This document shows, piece by piece, positions 33,147 through 42,669 of a stretch of DNA of 64,000 nucleotides. The translations under genes and the position numbers were made by a program. This DNA is from Lysinibacillus sp. OF-1. GTDB taxonomy: Bacteria > Bacillota > Bacilli > Bacillales_A > Planococcaceae. Every line of letters begins with the position of its first letter. Position 1 is the first letter of the stretch. The stretch lies in assembly GCF_028356935.1 (NCBI RefSeq), contig NZ_CP102798.1:2666001-2730000 (forward strand), written 5' to 3'. A model generated the notes under the pieces. It was not told where the DNA came from. It ran no database searches and saw only the letters and a program-made list of their open reading frames with translations.

Positions 33147-33587
33147 TTACTCAACACTTAAATTTGGTATCAATGACTTGTTTTCAATAGGTGATGATAA
33201 GGAAATCAATGTAGTGGAATCGCCATACTTCATACTATCATTTTCAAATAATTCAAGTTCCTTTGTTGATTCAACTACTACTTTAATCAAATAATTGTAT
33301 TCTCCGCTAATTCGGTGACACTCTACTACTTGTGAGGCCTGCTTACAATAATCAACGAAATTATTGCACTTTGTAGTCCGGAAAAGGACAAACGCAACAG
33401 TGGTTTTCCCAACTTTTTCATTCGAAACTATAGCTCTGTAGCTCTTAATCACTTCTTGTTCTTCTAGTCTTTTTACCCTCTCTGTTATTGCTGGTTGAGA
33501 TAATCCTATTAGTTTTCCAAGGGAAGTCATTGACAACCGAGCATCTGATTGTAAACGCATTAGTATATCTGCATCAATACTATCCAT
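33147..33587 (-). CDS. Lrp/AsnC family transcriptional regulator
   Basis: 146-residue Lrp/AsnC regulator. The helix-turn-helix covers about residues 5-55 (MTSLGKLIGLSQPAITERVKRLEEQ) and the RAM ligand-binding domain about 65-140, with VVECHRISGEYNYLIKVVV as its core. These regulators form octamers that sense amino acids. It is divergent from an MFS exporter, 226 bp apart, and probably controls it, perhaps sensing an exported amino acid or drug. AGGGGTG precedes ATG 33587. 32975-33146 downstream has no gene. Confidence 0.9.
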   Translation of the reverse strand: MDSIDADILMRLQSDARLSMTSLGKLIGLSQPAITERVKRLEEQEVIKSYRAIVSNEKVGKTTVAFVLFRTTKCNNFVDYCKQASQVVECHRISGEYNYLIKVVVESTKELELFENDSMKYGDSTTLISLSSPIENKSLIPNLSVE

Positions 33588-33813
33588 TTAAGCACCCCTT
33601 CATTTATACGAGACTGACATTTCACAATTAATAGCTATCCTATTGTAAGGTGTCTATGCCTCCTACATTATTATATTATACTTCAAATGCAATATCATCA
33701 AAATACATTAATTTTATAGCTAAATACATAATAATACCTTTATTATCAAATGTAAAATCAAAAATGACATTAGTATAATTAATTCTATCAACTAATCAGG
33801 AGGTCTTTTATAA

Positions 33814-35022
33814 ATGAATAATAATGATTTAACTAAACAAAATGAAAAATCTGTTGCAATACCTTCAGAACGTCTCCCTTGGGCCGGTTTAATTGCACTA
33901 GCTATGGCAGGGTTCATATGTATCCTTACCGAAACTATACCAGCTGGTTTATTAATACAGATAAGTGAAGGACTCGCTGTGTCCGAATCTCTTGCAGGTC
34001 AACTTATTACAGCTTATGCTCTTGGCTCACTAATTGCAGCTATTCCTATAACCACTGCAACACAAGGGTGGCATAGGAAACCCTTGCTGCTTTTATGTAT
34101 TATTGGGTTCCTTGTATTTAATACTATTACAGCCCTTTCTTCTAGTTTTACCTTAACTATAATAGCTCGATTCTTTGCGGGTGTAACGGCAGGCGTCCTG
34201 TGGGGAATGAGCGCGGGATATGCACGACTTATGGCGCCAGAGTTACTTAAGGGAAGGGCAATGGCAGTGGCCATGATTGGTACTCCTCTTGCATTAGCTT
34301 TTGGTGTTCCTGCTGGGGCATTTCTCGGTTCCCTTGTTGGCTGGAGATCTGTTTTCGGAATAATGTCACTCTTAGCAGTATTATTGATTTTATGGATTAT
34401 CTGGAAAATCCCTGACTTTCCTGGGCAAACATCTGAAAAGCGAATGACCCTGCTCAAGGTTTTCGTTACCCCTGGGGTTCGTCCGATTTTATTTGTTGTA
34501 TTAGTTTGGATACTTTCTCATAACATACTTTATACTTATATCGGACCATACCTCTCCGAAGCAGGTCTTGCGCAACGAGTTGATTTGGTTTTACTCGTTT
34601 TCGGTATTGCATCTTTAGTTGGAATTTGGGCTATTGGTATATTCATTGAGCGTATACTACGTACTTTAGTGTTAATGAGTCTAGCCGGATTTGGATTGGC
34701 ATCATTATTATTAGGTATCGGAATTAGTCACCCTACTATCATTTACATTGCTGTAGCTTTATGGGGTTTAACTTTTGGAGGAGCAGCAACACTTACGCAA
34801 ACAGCAATAGCAGATAATGCTAAAAAAGGTGCAGATATTGCCCAATCAATGCTAGTTACTGTTTGGAACCTCGCTATCGGTGGAGGGAGTGCAATTGGAG
34901 CAATCCTGATGGAATCATTTGATGTAGTATCTTTTCCATGGGTAATGTTTATCCTCATTCTTCTTGGATTTCTAGTAGCGTTTCGCGCAAATGTTTCTGG
35001 GTTTCCTCAAACAAAACAATGA
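33814..35022 (+). CDS. MFS transporter (drug/sugar efflux type)
   Basis: 402-residue major facilitator with 12 predicted helices. The first helices include AGFICILTETIPAGLLIQIS, loop 2-3 has TATQGWHRKPLLL, and motif C-like GVPAGAFLGSLVGWRSVFG lies in helix 5. This is the DHA1 subgroup (AraJ/YdhP-like) that exports drugs, arabinose or purine compounds. A full AGGAGG sits 8-9 nt before ATG 33814. It is divergent from the Lrp/AsnC regulator. The substrate cannot be assigned. Confidence 0.88.
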   Translation: MNNNDLTKQNEKSVAIPSERLPWAGLIALAMAGFICILTETIPAGLLIQISEGLAVSESLAGQLITAYALGSLIAAIPITTATQGWHRKPLLLLCIIGFLVFNTITALSSSFTLTIIARFFAGVTAGVLWGMSAGYARLMAPELLKGRAMAVAMIGTPLALAFGVPAGAFLGSLVGWRSVFGIMSLLAVLLILWIIWKIPDFPGQTSEKRMTLLKVFVTPGVRPILFVVLVWILSHNILYTYIGPYLSEAGLAQRVDLVLLVFGIASLVGIWAIGIFIERILRTLVLMSLAGFGLASLLLGIGISHPTIIYIAVALWGLTFGGAATLTQTAIADNAKKGADIAQSMLVTVWNLAIGGGSAIGAILMESFDVVSFPWVMFILILLGFLVAFRANVSGFPQTKQ

Positions 35023-35148
35023 TTAAATCAGGATATTCCTTGAAACACATAGCCATTTCGTTGCGGCTTTATTTCAAACATCTTATCTTTTTTTGTAAAC
35101 ACTGCAACTTTATTTCAAAGCTATATTGTATTGCTATTTAATCAGAGC

Positions 35149-35293
35149 GGCTGGGACAAAAGAAAAAATGTTAGACCATTTACAAGTTTGGTCTAACATT
35201 TTTTTGCGTTATTAGAACACATAAACTTTAATAAATTACAAAAATAACATTCATTTTTTGCTTTTTCTCAATAAAATGAGTTATGTCCCAGCC
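35149..35293. repeat. Intergenic inverted repeat with GGCTGGGACA ends
   Basis: GGCTGGGACA (35149-35158) and TGTCCCAGCC (35284-35293) bracket 125 bp that includes a terminator hairpin. GGCTGGGACA-type intergenic elements are scattered in many Firmicutes genomes. The arms would fold the whole segment into one long hairpin. No ORF inside is credible. Confidence 0.6.
35165..35206 (+). terminator. Terminator downstream of the MFS gene
   Basis: AAAATGTTAGACCA / TGGTCTAACATTTT 14-bp stem with a 10-nt loop and seven T residues. Confidence 0.85.
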
Positions 35294-35380
35294 TCTTGCT
35301 CTGCGCGTGAAACGCTGGGGTACTGGCCCATGTCTAAAGACATTCTGAATGGTCTGCCAACCGCACTCCATTTTCAAGCT

Positions 35381-35989
35381 ACCACTAAAGTGGTCTTATT
35401 ATTTTCGTTTGTTTGCTTTTATTTCTTCTCCTGTAAAAGGATCGATGAATTCTTTCATGGTCATTTGATCCTCAAGAATATCCTCTTGTAATTGATTTTT
35501 TATATATTCCTGAATGATTTTTCTGTTTCTTCCCACTATATCTACATAATATCCTCAACACCAAAACTTTCTATTTCCATATTTGTATTTCAGGTTCGCA
35601 TGTCGATCGAATATCATTAAACTACTTTTCCCTTTCAAATATCCCACAAACGATGAAACACTTAGTTTGGGTGAAATACTCACCAACATATGAATATGAT
35701 CAGGGCAGGCTGTTGCTTCTATAATTTCTACTCCTTTTTTTCACATAACTGGCGTAAAATTTTACCTATGTCTGCTTTGATTTGTCCATAAATAATCTGC
35801 CTTCTATATTTTGGCGCAAAGACAATGTGATACTTACAATTCCATGTTGCGTGTGCTAAACTTTTATTATCCATTTGGATCTCCTTTCGTACGAAGTCGG
35901 TTGACCAGACCTGAATTCATTGTACGATTGGGGTTTTTTTCTTGTCCCTAGCTAGAAGCTCTTTAGAACCCCTCGCATAGCAAGGGGTT
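35381..35989 (-). mobile_element. Degenerate IS200/IS605-family insertion sequence
   Basis: A broken Y1-transposase gene is flanked by sub-terminal hairpins typical of IS200/IS605: AACCCCT / AGGGGTT at 35967-35989 on the tnpA start side, and ACCAC / GTGGT at 35381-35394 on the end side. There are no terminal inverted repeats and no target duplication, as expected for this family. Exact ends cannot be fixed from one copy. No tnpB is present. Confidence 0.7.
35399..35874 (-). pseudogene. tnpA: IS200/IS605 transposase TnpA, frameshifted and with an internal stop
   Basis: Reading from ATG 35874: MDNKSLAHATWNCKYHIVFA, then PKYRRQIIYGQIKADIG, the start of a Y1 HUH transposase. After LCEKK, a run of seven A residues (35735-35741) puts the frame one base short; shifting by one restores GVEIIEATACPDHIHMLVSI with the HUH motif HIH. 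A second lesion is TGA where WCRGYYVD is expected (near 35560). The frame otherwise ends normally at 35399 after KRK. The catalytic tyrosine region lies past the lesions, so the protein should be inactive unless frameshifting occurs. Confidence 0.85.
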
Positions 35990-36042
35990 TTCAAAAGATA
36001 CAATAAAACAGCTTCGATTTCTCGGAGACTGTTCAGACTGTC

Positions 36043-36088
36043 GACAAAAGGAAGCGAGAAGTTCATACTCGCTTCCTTTTGTCATTTT
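36043..36088. terminator. Strong hairpin / terminator in gene-free region
   Basis: GACAAAAGGAAGCGAG / CTCGCTTCCTTTTGTC perfect 16-bp stem with a 9-nt loop, followed by ATTTTTC. No gene ends nearby; it may belong to a repeat. 36089-36390 holds nothing else convincing. Confidence 0.6.
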
Positions 36089-36390
36089 TCATTATGTTTA
36101 AAAATGGTCATTCACTACATATTAAACATACTCTTTAAGCATAAAAATTCTTTTAAGCTGCCTGCCATGTATAACATAAACCATCTCACCTGTAGTAGCG
36201 TTCCTTCATTTGTCCATATGTCAAATTTTCAAGAGATAGTTGATATAAGAGGGTTTGCGGTAAGCCTTTTTCAAATACGAAAATGAACAGCTAACAAAAC
36301 CTAGAAAATAAGGAAGTTCACCAACTAAGGTAATATTTTTAAAACAATGAAAATGAAAAAGCTATAGTAATACCCTTGTTCTAAATCATA

Positions 36391-36419
36391 TTGATTAACT
36401 ACAACTAAAGTACTATAAT
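36391..36419 (+). promoter_or_regulatory. SigA-type promoter of the chemoreceptor gene
   Basis: TTGATT (36391-36396), 17 bp and TATAAT (36414-36419), about 38 bp before the start. Confidence 0.6.
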
Positions 36420-36456
36420 TAATTTTAAAATAGAGATAATAAAAAGAAGGTGGTAA

Positions 36457-38175
36457 GTGTCTATGGGTCAACAGCAGAAAAATGGTAGAGTCAGAAAAGG
36501 AAGCTTAAAAAATCGTATTATTGGAATATCACTTTTACTGTTTATTTCGATTATCAGCATCAGTTCCTATTTAAATATTAAGACAGTTAAAGAAAATGTT
36601 TCAGATGCTTTATTAGAAAAGAGTATACAGCAGGTCGATGAAATTGCACGTCAAGTGGAGAATATTCTAGTTTCTAACTCTAATCCTACAGTGGAACTGC
36701 AAAATTTCGTTGAAAACAAAGTACAACAAAATGGAATTGCTTATGCAGTTGTCATTGATAAAAATGTTACGGCAATTGCCCATAGTGATAAGGAGAAAAT
36801 AGGTAAAAACTATGAAGATGATTCCTACTCTGTAGATGGAGCGAAAAATGGGAAAACGATGACTAGTAGATTTTATGCGGATGTTCAGAAAAGTTGGACG
36901 TTCGATATAATGGTACCGATTTATATAAATAATACGCTTTACGGATCTATGGATGTAGGTATTTTCGAGGGTGACATCACAAAAGTTACGAATGCCATTT
37001 TACTAAAGGAAATTATTACAGTTGCTGTTGGCTGTATTTTATTCATTATTTTAATGATTTTTATTTTAAATAAAATGTTCAAACCTTTACTGTTAGCAGT
37101 TGATAAATGCAATGACATGGGAAAAGGAGAATTCACTGAGTTAATCCCCCCAAAATATACAACTAGAAACGATGAAGTAGGTAAGCTTACATATGCTTTA
37201 AATGAGATGCAAAATCACTTTGTTGATTTACTTAATGAAATCAGTCTAACTTCGAATAAGGTTACTGCATCATCTGAAGAACTGCGAGATGCAACCAGTA
37301 CTTCTTTAGAGTCTTCAAAGGATTTATCATCTGCTGTTGAAGACATTGCTAAGGGAGCTGTGGAACAAGCAAAAGATACCGAATACGGGACTGCAAGTAT
37401 TGGAGAGCTAGGAGAATTAATTGAAAGTAATCAGGATCATTTAGAAAATCTGAATCTATTTGTCGATGAAGTAAGCCATATTAAAGATGAAAGCTTACTC
37501 ATATTAAAAGAGCTTGTTGCTAAAACAGAAGAAAATAATAAGGCAGCAAAAGAAATTTATGACATCATTCTCACGACAAACGAAAGCTCTGGGAAAATTC
37601 AAAATGCAAGCCAGATGATAAGAACCATTTCGGAACAAACGAATTTATTAGCTTTAAATGCGGCTATTGAAGCATCTAGAGCTGGCGAAGCTGGAAAAGG
37701 GTTTGCAGTTGTTGCGGACGAAATACGAAAATTGGCGGAGCAATCAAATCAATTCACTAAGGAAATTGCCACTGTTATAGGAGACTTAACAGCAAAAACT
37801 GGACAAGCTGTTCAGACTATCCAAGAAGTGAATCATATTGTCAATTCTCAAGCTACAAGTGTTAAAACTACGAATGGCAAGTTTGAAGATGTTGCAAACT
37901 CTATTGAAAAAATAAAAACGGTCATTGAGGAATTATATAACTTAGGCAATAATATGGGTGAAAAGAAGGACGAAGTAATAGATATTCTACAAAACTTATC
38001 TGCCATATCGGAAGAAAATGCAGCTGGTACGGAAGAAGCAGCCGCATATTTACAAAATCAAACAAACTCCATTTATGAAATTGCCAATTCCAGTGAAGAA
38101 TTAGCAAAGTTAGCTAATAAAATGCAGGAAAATGTCTCAAAATTTACGATTCAAACAAACTCAACTCGATTGTAA
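36457..38175 (+). CDS. Methyl-accepting chemotaxis protein
   Basis: 572-residue transmembrane chemoreceptor. TM1 is about residues 20-42, an extracellular Cache-type sensor spans about 43-180 ([21 protein letters not shown], then [21 protein letters not shown]), TM2 is about 181-208 and HAMP about 208-260. The kinase-control tip [20 protein letters not shown] lies near 395-415 with flanking Glu/Gln methylation regions. It would cluster with CheA/CheW at the pole. The sensor is the single-Cache type (PilJ/YkuI-like); the ligand is unknown. AAGGTGG serves GTG 36457 (5 nt) or ATG 36463 (11 nt). Confidence 0.93.
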   Translation: MSMGQQQKNGRVRKGSLKNRIIGISLLLFISIISISSYLNIKTVKENVSDALLEKSIQQVDEIARQVENILVSNSNPTVELQNFVENKVQQNGIAYAVVIDKNVTAIAHSDKEKIGKNYEDDSYSVDGAKNGKTMTSRFYADVQKSWTFDIMVPIYINNTLYGSMDVGIFEGDITKVTNAILLKEIITVAVGCILFIILMIFILNKMFKPLLLAVDKCNDMGKGEFTELIPPKYTTRNDEVGKLTYALNEMQNHFVDLLNEISLTSNKVTASSEELRDATSTSLESSKDLSSAVEDIAKGAVEQAKDTEYGTASIGELGELIESNQDHLENLNLFVDEVSHIKDESLLILKELVAKTEENNKAAKEIYDIILTTNESSGKIQNASQMIRTISEQTNLLALNAAIEASRAGEAGKGFAVVADEIRKLAEQSNQFTKEIATVIGDLTAKTGQAVQTIQEVNHIVNSQATSVKTTNGKFEDVANSIEKIKTVIEELYNLGNNMGEKKDEVIDILQNLSAISEENAAGTEEAAAYLQNQTNSIYEIANSSEELAKLANKMQENVSKFTIQTNSTRL

Positions 38176-38180
38176 GAACA

Positions 38181-38223
38181 AAGCCCAATTTCTCTATTTA
38201 ATTACAGAGAAATTGGGCTTTTT
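38181..38223 (+). terminator. Terminator of the chemoreceptor gene
   Basis: AAGCCCAATTTCTCT / AGAGAAATTGGGCTT perfect 15-bp stem followed by T residues. Confidence 0.88.
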
Positions 38224-38313
38224 AAACTAGGAATGTCTTACGTACACTATTTAGTTTTCAATGCTACTCGTCACACTAAAAACAAGAATTTTCGTTTATC
38301 TTAAAAAATAGTA

Positions 38314-41300
38314 TTAGTGTACATTAACAGTATATGTTCCATTTTCATTATCAAATTTATAAATATATAAATAATACTTTCCTGGTTTTGCATTTAATTT
38401 TCCTTTTATAATACTTCCATCTTCCTGTCCATAGGAAGTATAATTTTGCATATCAGACTCATGATAAAGTACCCATGTCATGCCAATTTGATTTTCATTT
38501 ACGACAGAAATATCTATTTCTTTTGGAGACGTAACATCGAATTGATATATATCCGTATTATCATCATCAAGCAAGCTACCTTTTATTGGCATATTAAATG
38601 GCATTATAGTCGCTTCTTCGGGATGATTATTTGGTTCTATCTCTGTTTGCGCTCCATTCCGTACATTTACTGTATATGTCCCGTTTTCATTATCAAATTT
38701 ATAAATATATAAATAATATTTTCCTGGTTTTGCATTCAATTTTCCTTTTATAATATTTCCATCTTCCTGCCCATAGGAAGTGTAATTTTGCATATCAGAC
38801 TCATGATAAAGCACCCATGTCATGCCAATTTGATTTTCATTTACAACAGAAATATCTATTTCTTCTGGAGACGTAATATCGAATTGATATACATTCGTAT
38901 CCTTATCAATCAAACTACCTTTTAGAGGCATATTAAATGGCATTATAGTCGCTTCTTCGGGATGATTATTCTCTGTCTGCTCCCCTCTCCGTACAGTTAC
39001 AATTGTTTTAGCTTTACTTGCTATTCCCTTATCATTTTGCACTGTTAATATCACATTGTATGTTCCTTCATCTTCGTATACATGAATAGGGTTTGCCTCT
39101 TCACTTGTTTTTCCATCACCAAAATCCCAAAGATAAGAAACGATATCTCCATTGTGATCTTTTGAACCATCGCTTTTGAACTGGATTTTTTCATTTTTGA
39201 TTCCAGTATATGGACCATTTATAGTTACAAAAGGCACTTGATTTTCTCCCTCATCCGTCGCAATGCCATGGAAAACAACATCATATTCAAACTGGTTTGC
39301 CGCATTCACACGGTAGTTTACAAAATACGCTGTCGCTGTTTTATAGCCGCTCCATTCTTTTTGCGACAGTTGCTCCAATACTTGGTTCACTTGCTTACTC
39401 ATCGTTTTCCAATCTTGAGATTCACCTTGTGTTTCACTACCTATATACGTGCCTTCGAGTATAAATGTATTAAAAAATTGAGATTTATGTTTTGTCATAT
39501 TTCCATTTTTCATGTTAGCAATATCGACAATTTCTTGCTCCACTTCGTCTAACGCTTTTGGTTGATGTTGCACTAAATAATCTTCTGATACTTGTGGTAC
39601 CTCGTATTTTTCTTGATTATCAATCAATTGCTGCATATAGGCTTGGTATTCCGCATTTAGTTGTGGATCTTTACTTAAAGTGTCACGATACGCATCATAA
39701 TTTTTCACATCATTCGCTCGAATTAAATCTTGAATCCTATCAAATGTATCAAATTGGTGATTATACATATAAGACTGCAATGCAAATGAATAGTTATAAA
39801 AATCCCATGATCCATATTTTGCAAACATTGTTTGTTCAGCTGTATAGCGTTGTGATGGATCCTCCGATAATCCACTAATAATACTCTTACGTGGAACAAT
39901 GTCATTTGTACGCGTTGATCCAGCGAAAAATTCTGCATTTCCTTCCTGGAACCATGTTAGTCGCTCGTTTTGGTACATATCACCTGTTCCGAATAAACCT
40001 GGAACCTCATACCTACCCTGTAAATAGTGTGTATATTCATGACGGAACAACTCTTCTAAACTATAAATACTTTGCTCTGGCGTCCGTTCATATGTAAAGA
40101 ACGTTCCATTCTCTTCAATATAAATACCACCATTATTTGTTTCATATCCATACAATTGACGGTTTAATCGATATTGATCTGGAGAGTTATAAATGACTAC
40201 TGTTAAGACATCGTCAGCATTACCTGGTTCTAATGCTTTATCATTCCCAATTACACGATGATATTGTGCTTTTACTTCTTTTGCAGCCCAGTATAATCTT
40301 TGAATTTTGTCTTCTGTTACTTGATCTCCCGTTTTAAATACAATGGATCCATCATCAAATGTATATGTTTTCGGTAGATACTGCTCCTTTCCTTCTTCAC
40401 GTACTTGCTGTAAATCTACTGTCTTTCCACTATAGTCTTTTCCACCATAATTTGTAGTAATTTGCTCTACTGCTACAAAATAAGCTTCACTTAAATATGG
40501 ATACATTTGCATCGCTTGTGTAACAACTTCTAAACCTTTATTCGGATTACTATGGAAGCCTCCTAAACTCCCTGCATAATAAATGCCATTATTGATTAAC
40601 CAACTATTGTTATCTGTCACATTATGTATAAGAGCAATTTTATTAACTTCATTTATGAAGCTATCAATTTTGCCATACCACATCGTCGTATTAGCTTCTT
40701 TACGAGTATCATATAAATACGACTGTAAGTCATAATCAATGCCATGTATTACATCGTATATAGCTTGTCCTTTTGACGACTCGTCTTCAAATGTAGAGAG
40801 ATTTTCGTTATACTGCTTTAAAATCTTCGTAGCAAGTTGAACTGTTTCCGCATCACTAGAAGCATTACCTATTAATTTCCCATAGGCAGATACTACTTTA
40901 TCTTGTTCAGCTGTACCTAGTTTAAAGTTCGGATTCTTAGCTATTTCTTTTAATGCTGGTAAACACTTATCTTGGAAACTTCTCTCGTTTAAATAACCTA
41001 GTTCATTATTATAAAATGCTACATAAAAAGCCGAACGCAATAGCTCAACAAATGTTTCAATCCCCTTTGAATCATCTTTCGTAAAAGAACTTCCTCTTTT
41101 CCCCAATTCATTAATAATCACTTGCATGCGTTCTTCATTTTGATAGAAAGCTTTTGTTTCCTCACTGAATTGGAACAAGTCTGTTATTTGATACCACCGA
41201 ATATTTCCTAGCGTATCAATTAGCTCACGATCGTTCATTTTATTAAGCTCTGCCATCGAGTACTTTTCCTGCAATTGCTTCGTATCAGCCTGTTCTATAA

Positions 41301-41541
41301 TTGGAGCTGGATGTTGCGAAAAATCTCCAATTTCCAAACGTTCATCAAATGATAATGTTTCATCAGCCTTTGTAGAGTGTACAATTTCATCTTTCGACGT
41401 TTCTATGCCAATTGGTTTCATTTGTAATACATTATAGGGCGTTTTTTCTGCTGCTGATGCTTCTGCTTGTAACCCTCCTAACGACAGTGCCATTGTGCTA
41501 ATCCCAATTAACACTTGATTGAATTTAAATTTTTTCTTCAT
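38314..41541 (-). CDS. colA: Secreted microbial collagenase (peptidase M9)
   Basis: 1075-residue M9 collagenase. A signal peptide is cleaved after about residue 30 (ASA-AEK). The activator and peptidase modules carry the zinc motif HEYTH (501-505), with the third ligand Glu533 in WFQEGNAEFFAGSTR, as in Clostridium ColG/ColH. A PKD domain lies at about 771-850 (YLWDFGDGKTSEEANP), then two nearly identical PPC-type collagen-binding domains at about 856-960 and 968-1075. It degrades native collagen outside the cell. AGGAGG is 8 nt before ATG 41541. The C-terminal domains are duplicated at the DNA level. Confidence 0.95.
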   Translation of the reverse strand: MKKKFKFNQVLIGISTMALSLGGLQAEASAAEKTPYNVLQMKPIGIETSKDEIVHSTKADETLSFDERLEIGDFSQHPAPIIEQADTKQLQEKYSMAELNKMNDRELIDTLGNIRWYQITDLFQFSEETKAFYQNEERMQVIINELGKRGSSFTKDDSKGIETFVELLRSAFYVAFYNNELGYLNERSFQDKCLPALKEIAKNPNFKLGTAEQDKVVSAYGKLIGNASSDAETVQLATKILKQYNENLSTFEDESSKGQAIYDVIHGIDYDLQSYLYDTRKEANTTMWYGKIDSFINEVNKIALIHNVTDNNSWLINNGIYYAGSLGGFHSNPNKGLEVVTQAMQMYPYLSEAYFVAVEQITTNYGGKDYSGKTVDLQQVREEGKEQYLPKTYTFDDGSIVFKTGDQVTEDKIQRLYWAAKEVKAQYHRVIGNDKALEPGNADDVLTVVIYNSPDQYRLNRQLYGYETNNGGIYIEENGTFFTYERTPEQSIYSLEELFRHEYTHYLQGRYEVPGLFGTGDMYQNERLTWFQEGNAEFFAGSTRTNDIVPRKSIISGLSEDPSQRYTAEQTMFAKYGSWDFYNYSFALQSYMYNHQFDTFDRIQDLIRANDVKNYDAYRDTLSKDPQLNAEYQAYMQQLIDNQEKYEVPQVSEDYLVQHQPKALDEVEQEIVDIANMKNGNMTKHKSQFFNTFILEGTYIGSETQGESQDWKTMSKQVNQVLEQLSQKEWSGYKTATAYFVNYRVNAANQFEYDVVFHGIATDEGENQVPFVTINGPYTGIKNEKIQFKSDGSKDHNGDIVSYLWDFGDGKTSEEANPIHVYEDEGTYNVILTVQNDKGIASKAKTIVTVRRGEQTENNHPEEATIMPFNMPLKGSLIDKDTNVYQFDITSPEEIDISVVNENQIGMTWVLYHESDMQNYTSYGQEDGNIIKGKLNAKPGKYYLYIYKFDNENGTYTVNVRNGAQTEIEPNNHPEEATIMPFNMPIKGSLLDDDNTDIYQFDVTSPKEIDISVVNENQIGMTWVLYHESDMQNYTSYGQEDGSIIKGKLNAKPGKYYLYIYKFDNENGTYTVNVH
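38320..38975 (-). repeat. Tandem 342-bp duplication encoding the collagenase PPC domains
   Basis: The 3' end of colA contains two direct copies offset by 342 bp (114 codons), for example TTTTCATTATCAAATTTATA at 38342 and at 38684. Differences are mostly silent. This indicates a recent in-frame duplication. Confidence 0.88.
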
Positions 41542-41570
41542 AATAAGTCCTCCTATAGTACTACATTACT

Positions 41571-41615
41571 TATTTGGTAATATATTTATTATTTGGTACT
41601 ATATTACCTATTTTA
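41571..41615 (-). promoter_or_regulatory. Repeated TACCAAATA motifs upstream of colA
   Basis: On the plus strand TATTTGGTA occurs at 41571-41579 and 41590-41598, 19 bp apart (about two helix turns), with an overlapping GGTACTATATTACC dyad. This is 30-75 bp upstream of colA and looks like a regulator site; the regulator is unknown. Confidence 0.45.
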
Positions 41616-41793
41616 AAATAACATATTATGTAAAAATATCAATAGATAATGTTATATTTAGGAATTTTTTCTTTTATAATTTGAACACTAAGACACAATT
41701 AGACCATAGAACTTAGTACCTTCCATTTATATATGAGTATGGGGAAGCTAAACATTTCTTTAATAGACAAATCACCAGAAACTCATTCAACAT

Positions 41794-41874
41794 CATATTT
41801 GGGAATCGTCTGTGGAGGAAGCCGAACATTTACGACATGAGAATGAAGGGATTAATACTTGGATGTTAGGCTGA
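41794..41874 (+). pseudogene. Possible C-terminal gene fragment
   Basis: In the 500-bp gap between colA and leuD, a 26-codon stretch reads HIWESSVEEAEHLRHENEG then INTWMLG and a stop, with protein-like composition. It lacks a start and ribosome binding site. It may be the tail of a deleted gene. No family recognised; the rest of the gap shows nothing else but the leuD terminator. Confidence 0.25.
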
Positions 41875-42001
41875 AGAGAGGTTTTCTACTAGATAAATAA
41901 ACGAAATCAATAGCAGTCTCTAGTTTTCATACTAAATGATCTTTGGGTGCTAATTGATCCATCAGTAGTGGAAATCAACAGCTTTACTTTATTTCACTGT
42001 A

Positions 42002-42039
42002 AAAGAAAAAACTGAAGACAACATAAAGTTGTCTTCAGT
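42002..42039 (-). terminator. Terminator of the ilv-leu operon
   Basis: ACTGAAGACAAC / GTTGTCTTCAGT 12-bp perfect stem, 5-nt loop and six T residues on the minus strand. Confidence 0.9.
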
Positions 42040-42047
42040 CTATCAAG

Positions 42048-42638
42048 TTAATAGGCTATCCGCTTTGCTTCATAGGCAGCAATATGGTCTTCGTATTTAA
42101 AGGTTAAGGCGATTTCATCCCAGCCATTGAGTAACGTTTCCTTATAATACGGATCAATCGAGAATTGATACACTGTACCATCTTCACCCGTTACAGTTTG
42201 CTCTGCCAGATTTACTTCCATTGTGTACGGCTTTGCCAAACCTTTAGCCAGAATATTATCGCATTCGGCTTCTGTTAGCTTAATAGGTAAAATTCCATTT
42301 TTAAAGCAATTATTATGGAAGATATCTGCAAAGGAAGGTGCTATTACTACATTAAAACCATAATCTAAAATGGCCCATGGTGCATGCTCACGAGATGAGC
42401 CACAGCCGAAATTATCTTGTGCTACTAGAATTTTTGATGCTTTAAATTCAGGTTTATTTAATACGAAGTCTGTTACTTCATTGCCTTGCGCATCATAGCG
42501 CCAGTGATAAAATAAATACTGCCCAAAACCTGTGCGCTCAATGCGTTTTAGAAATTCCTTTGAAATAATTTGATCTGTATCGACATTTTTACGATCAAGT
42601 GGTGTGATGACACTATTGACGATATTAATTGGTTCCAT
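42048..42638 (-). CDS. leuD: 3-isopropylmalate dehydratase small subunit
   Basis: 196-residue LeuD, the swivel domain of isopropylmalate isomerase. PLDRKNVDTDQIISKEFLKR and LVAQDNFGCGSSREHAPWAI are the conserved substrate-binding loops. With LeuC it isomerises 2- to 3-isopropylmalate. AAGGGATGAG precedes ATG 42638, 31 bp after leuC. It is the last gene of the operon, followed by a strong terminator. The length fits the family. Confidence 0.97.
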   Translation of the reverse strand: MEPINIVNSVITPLDRKNVDTDQIISKEFLKRIERTGFGQYLFYHWRYDAQGNEVTDFVLNKPEFKASKILVAQDNFGCGSSREHAPWAILDYGFNVVIAPSFADIFHNNCFKNGILPIKLTEAECDNILAKGLAKPYTMEVNLAEQTVTGEDGTVYQFSIDPYYKETLLNGWDEIALTFKYEDHIAAYEAKRIAY

Positions 42639-42669
42639 TTTTACTCATCCCTTCCGTGTAAAGCAAGAT

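Noticed and set aside
36104-36286. 60-codon plus-strand ORF upstream of the chemoreceptor
   Set aside because: No ribosome binding site, no family resemblance, and AT-rich low-information sequence.
38446-40097. Plus-strand ORFs opposite the collagenase gene
   Set aside because: They are antisense shadows of a well-supported coding frame with no start signals.
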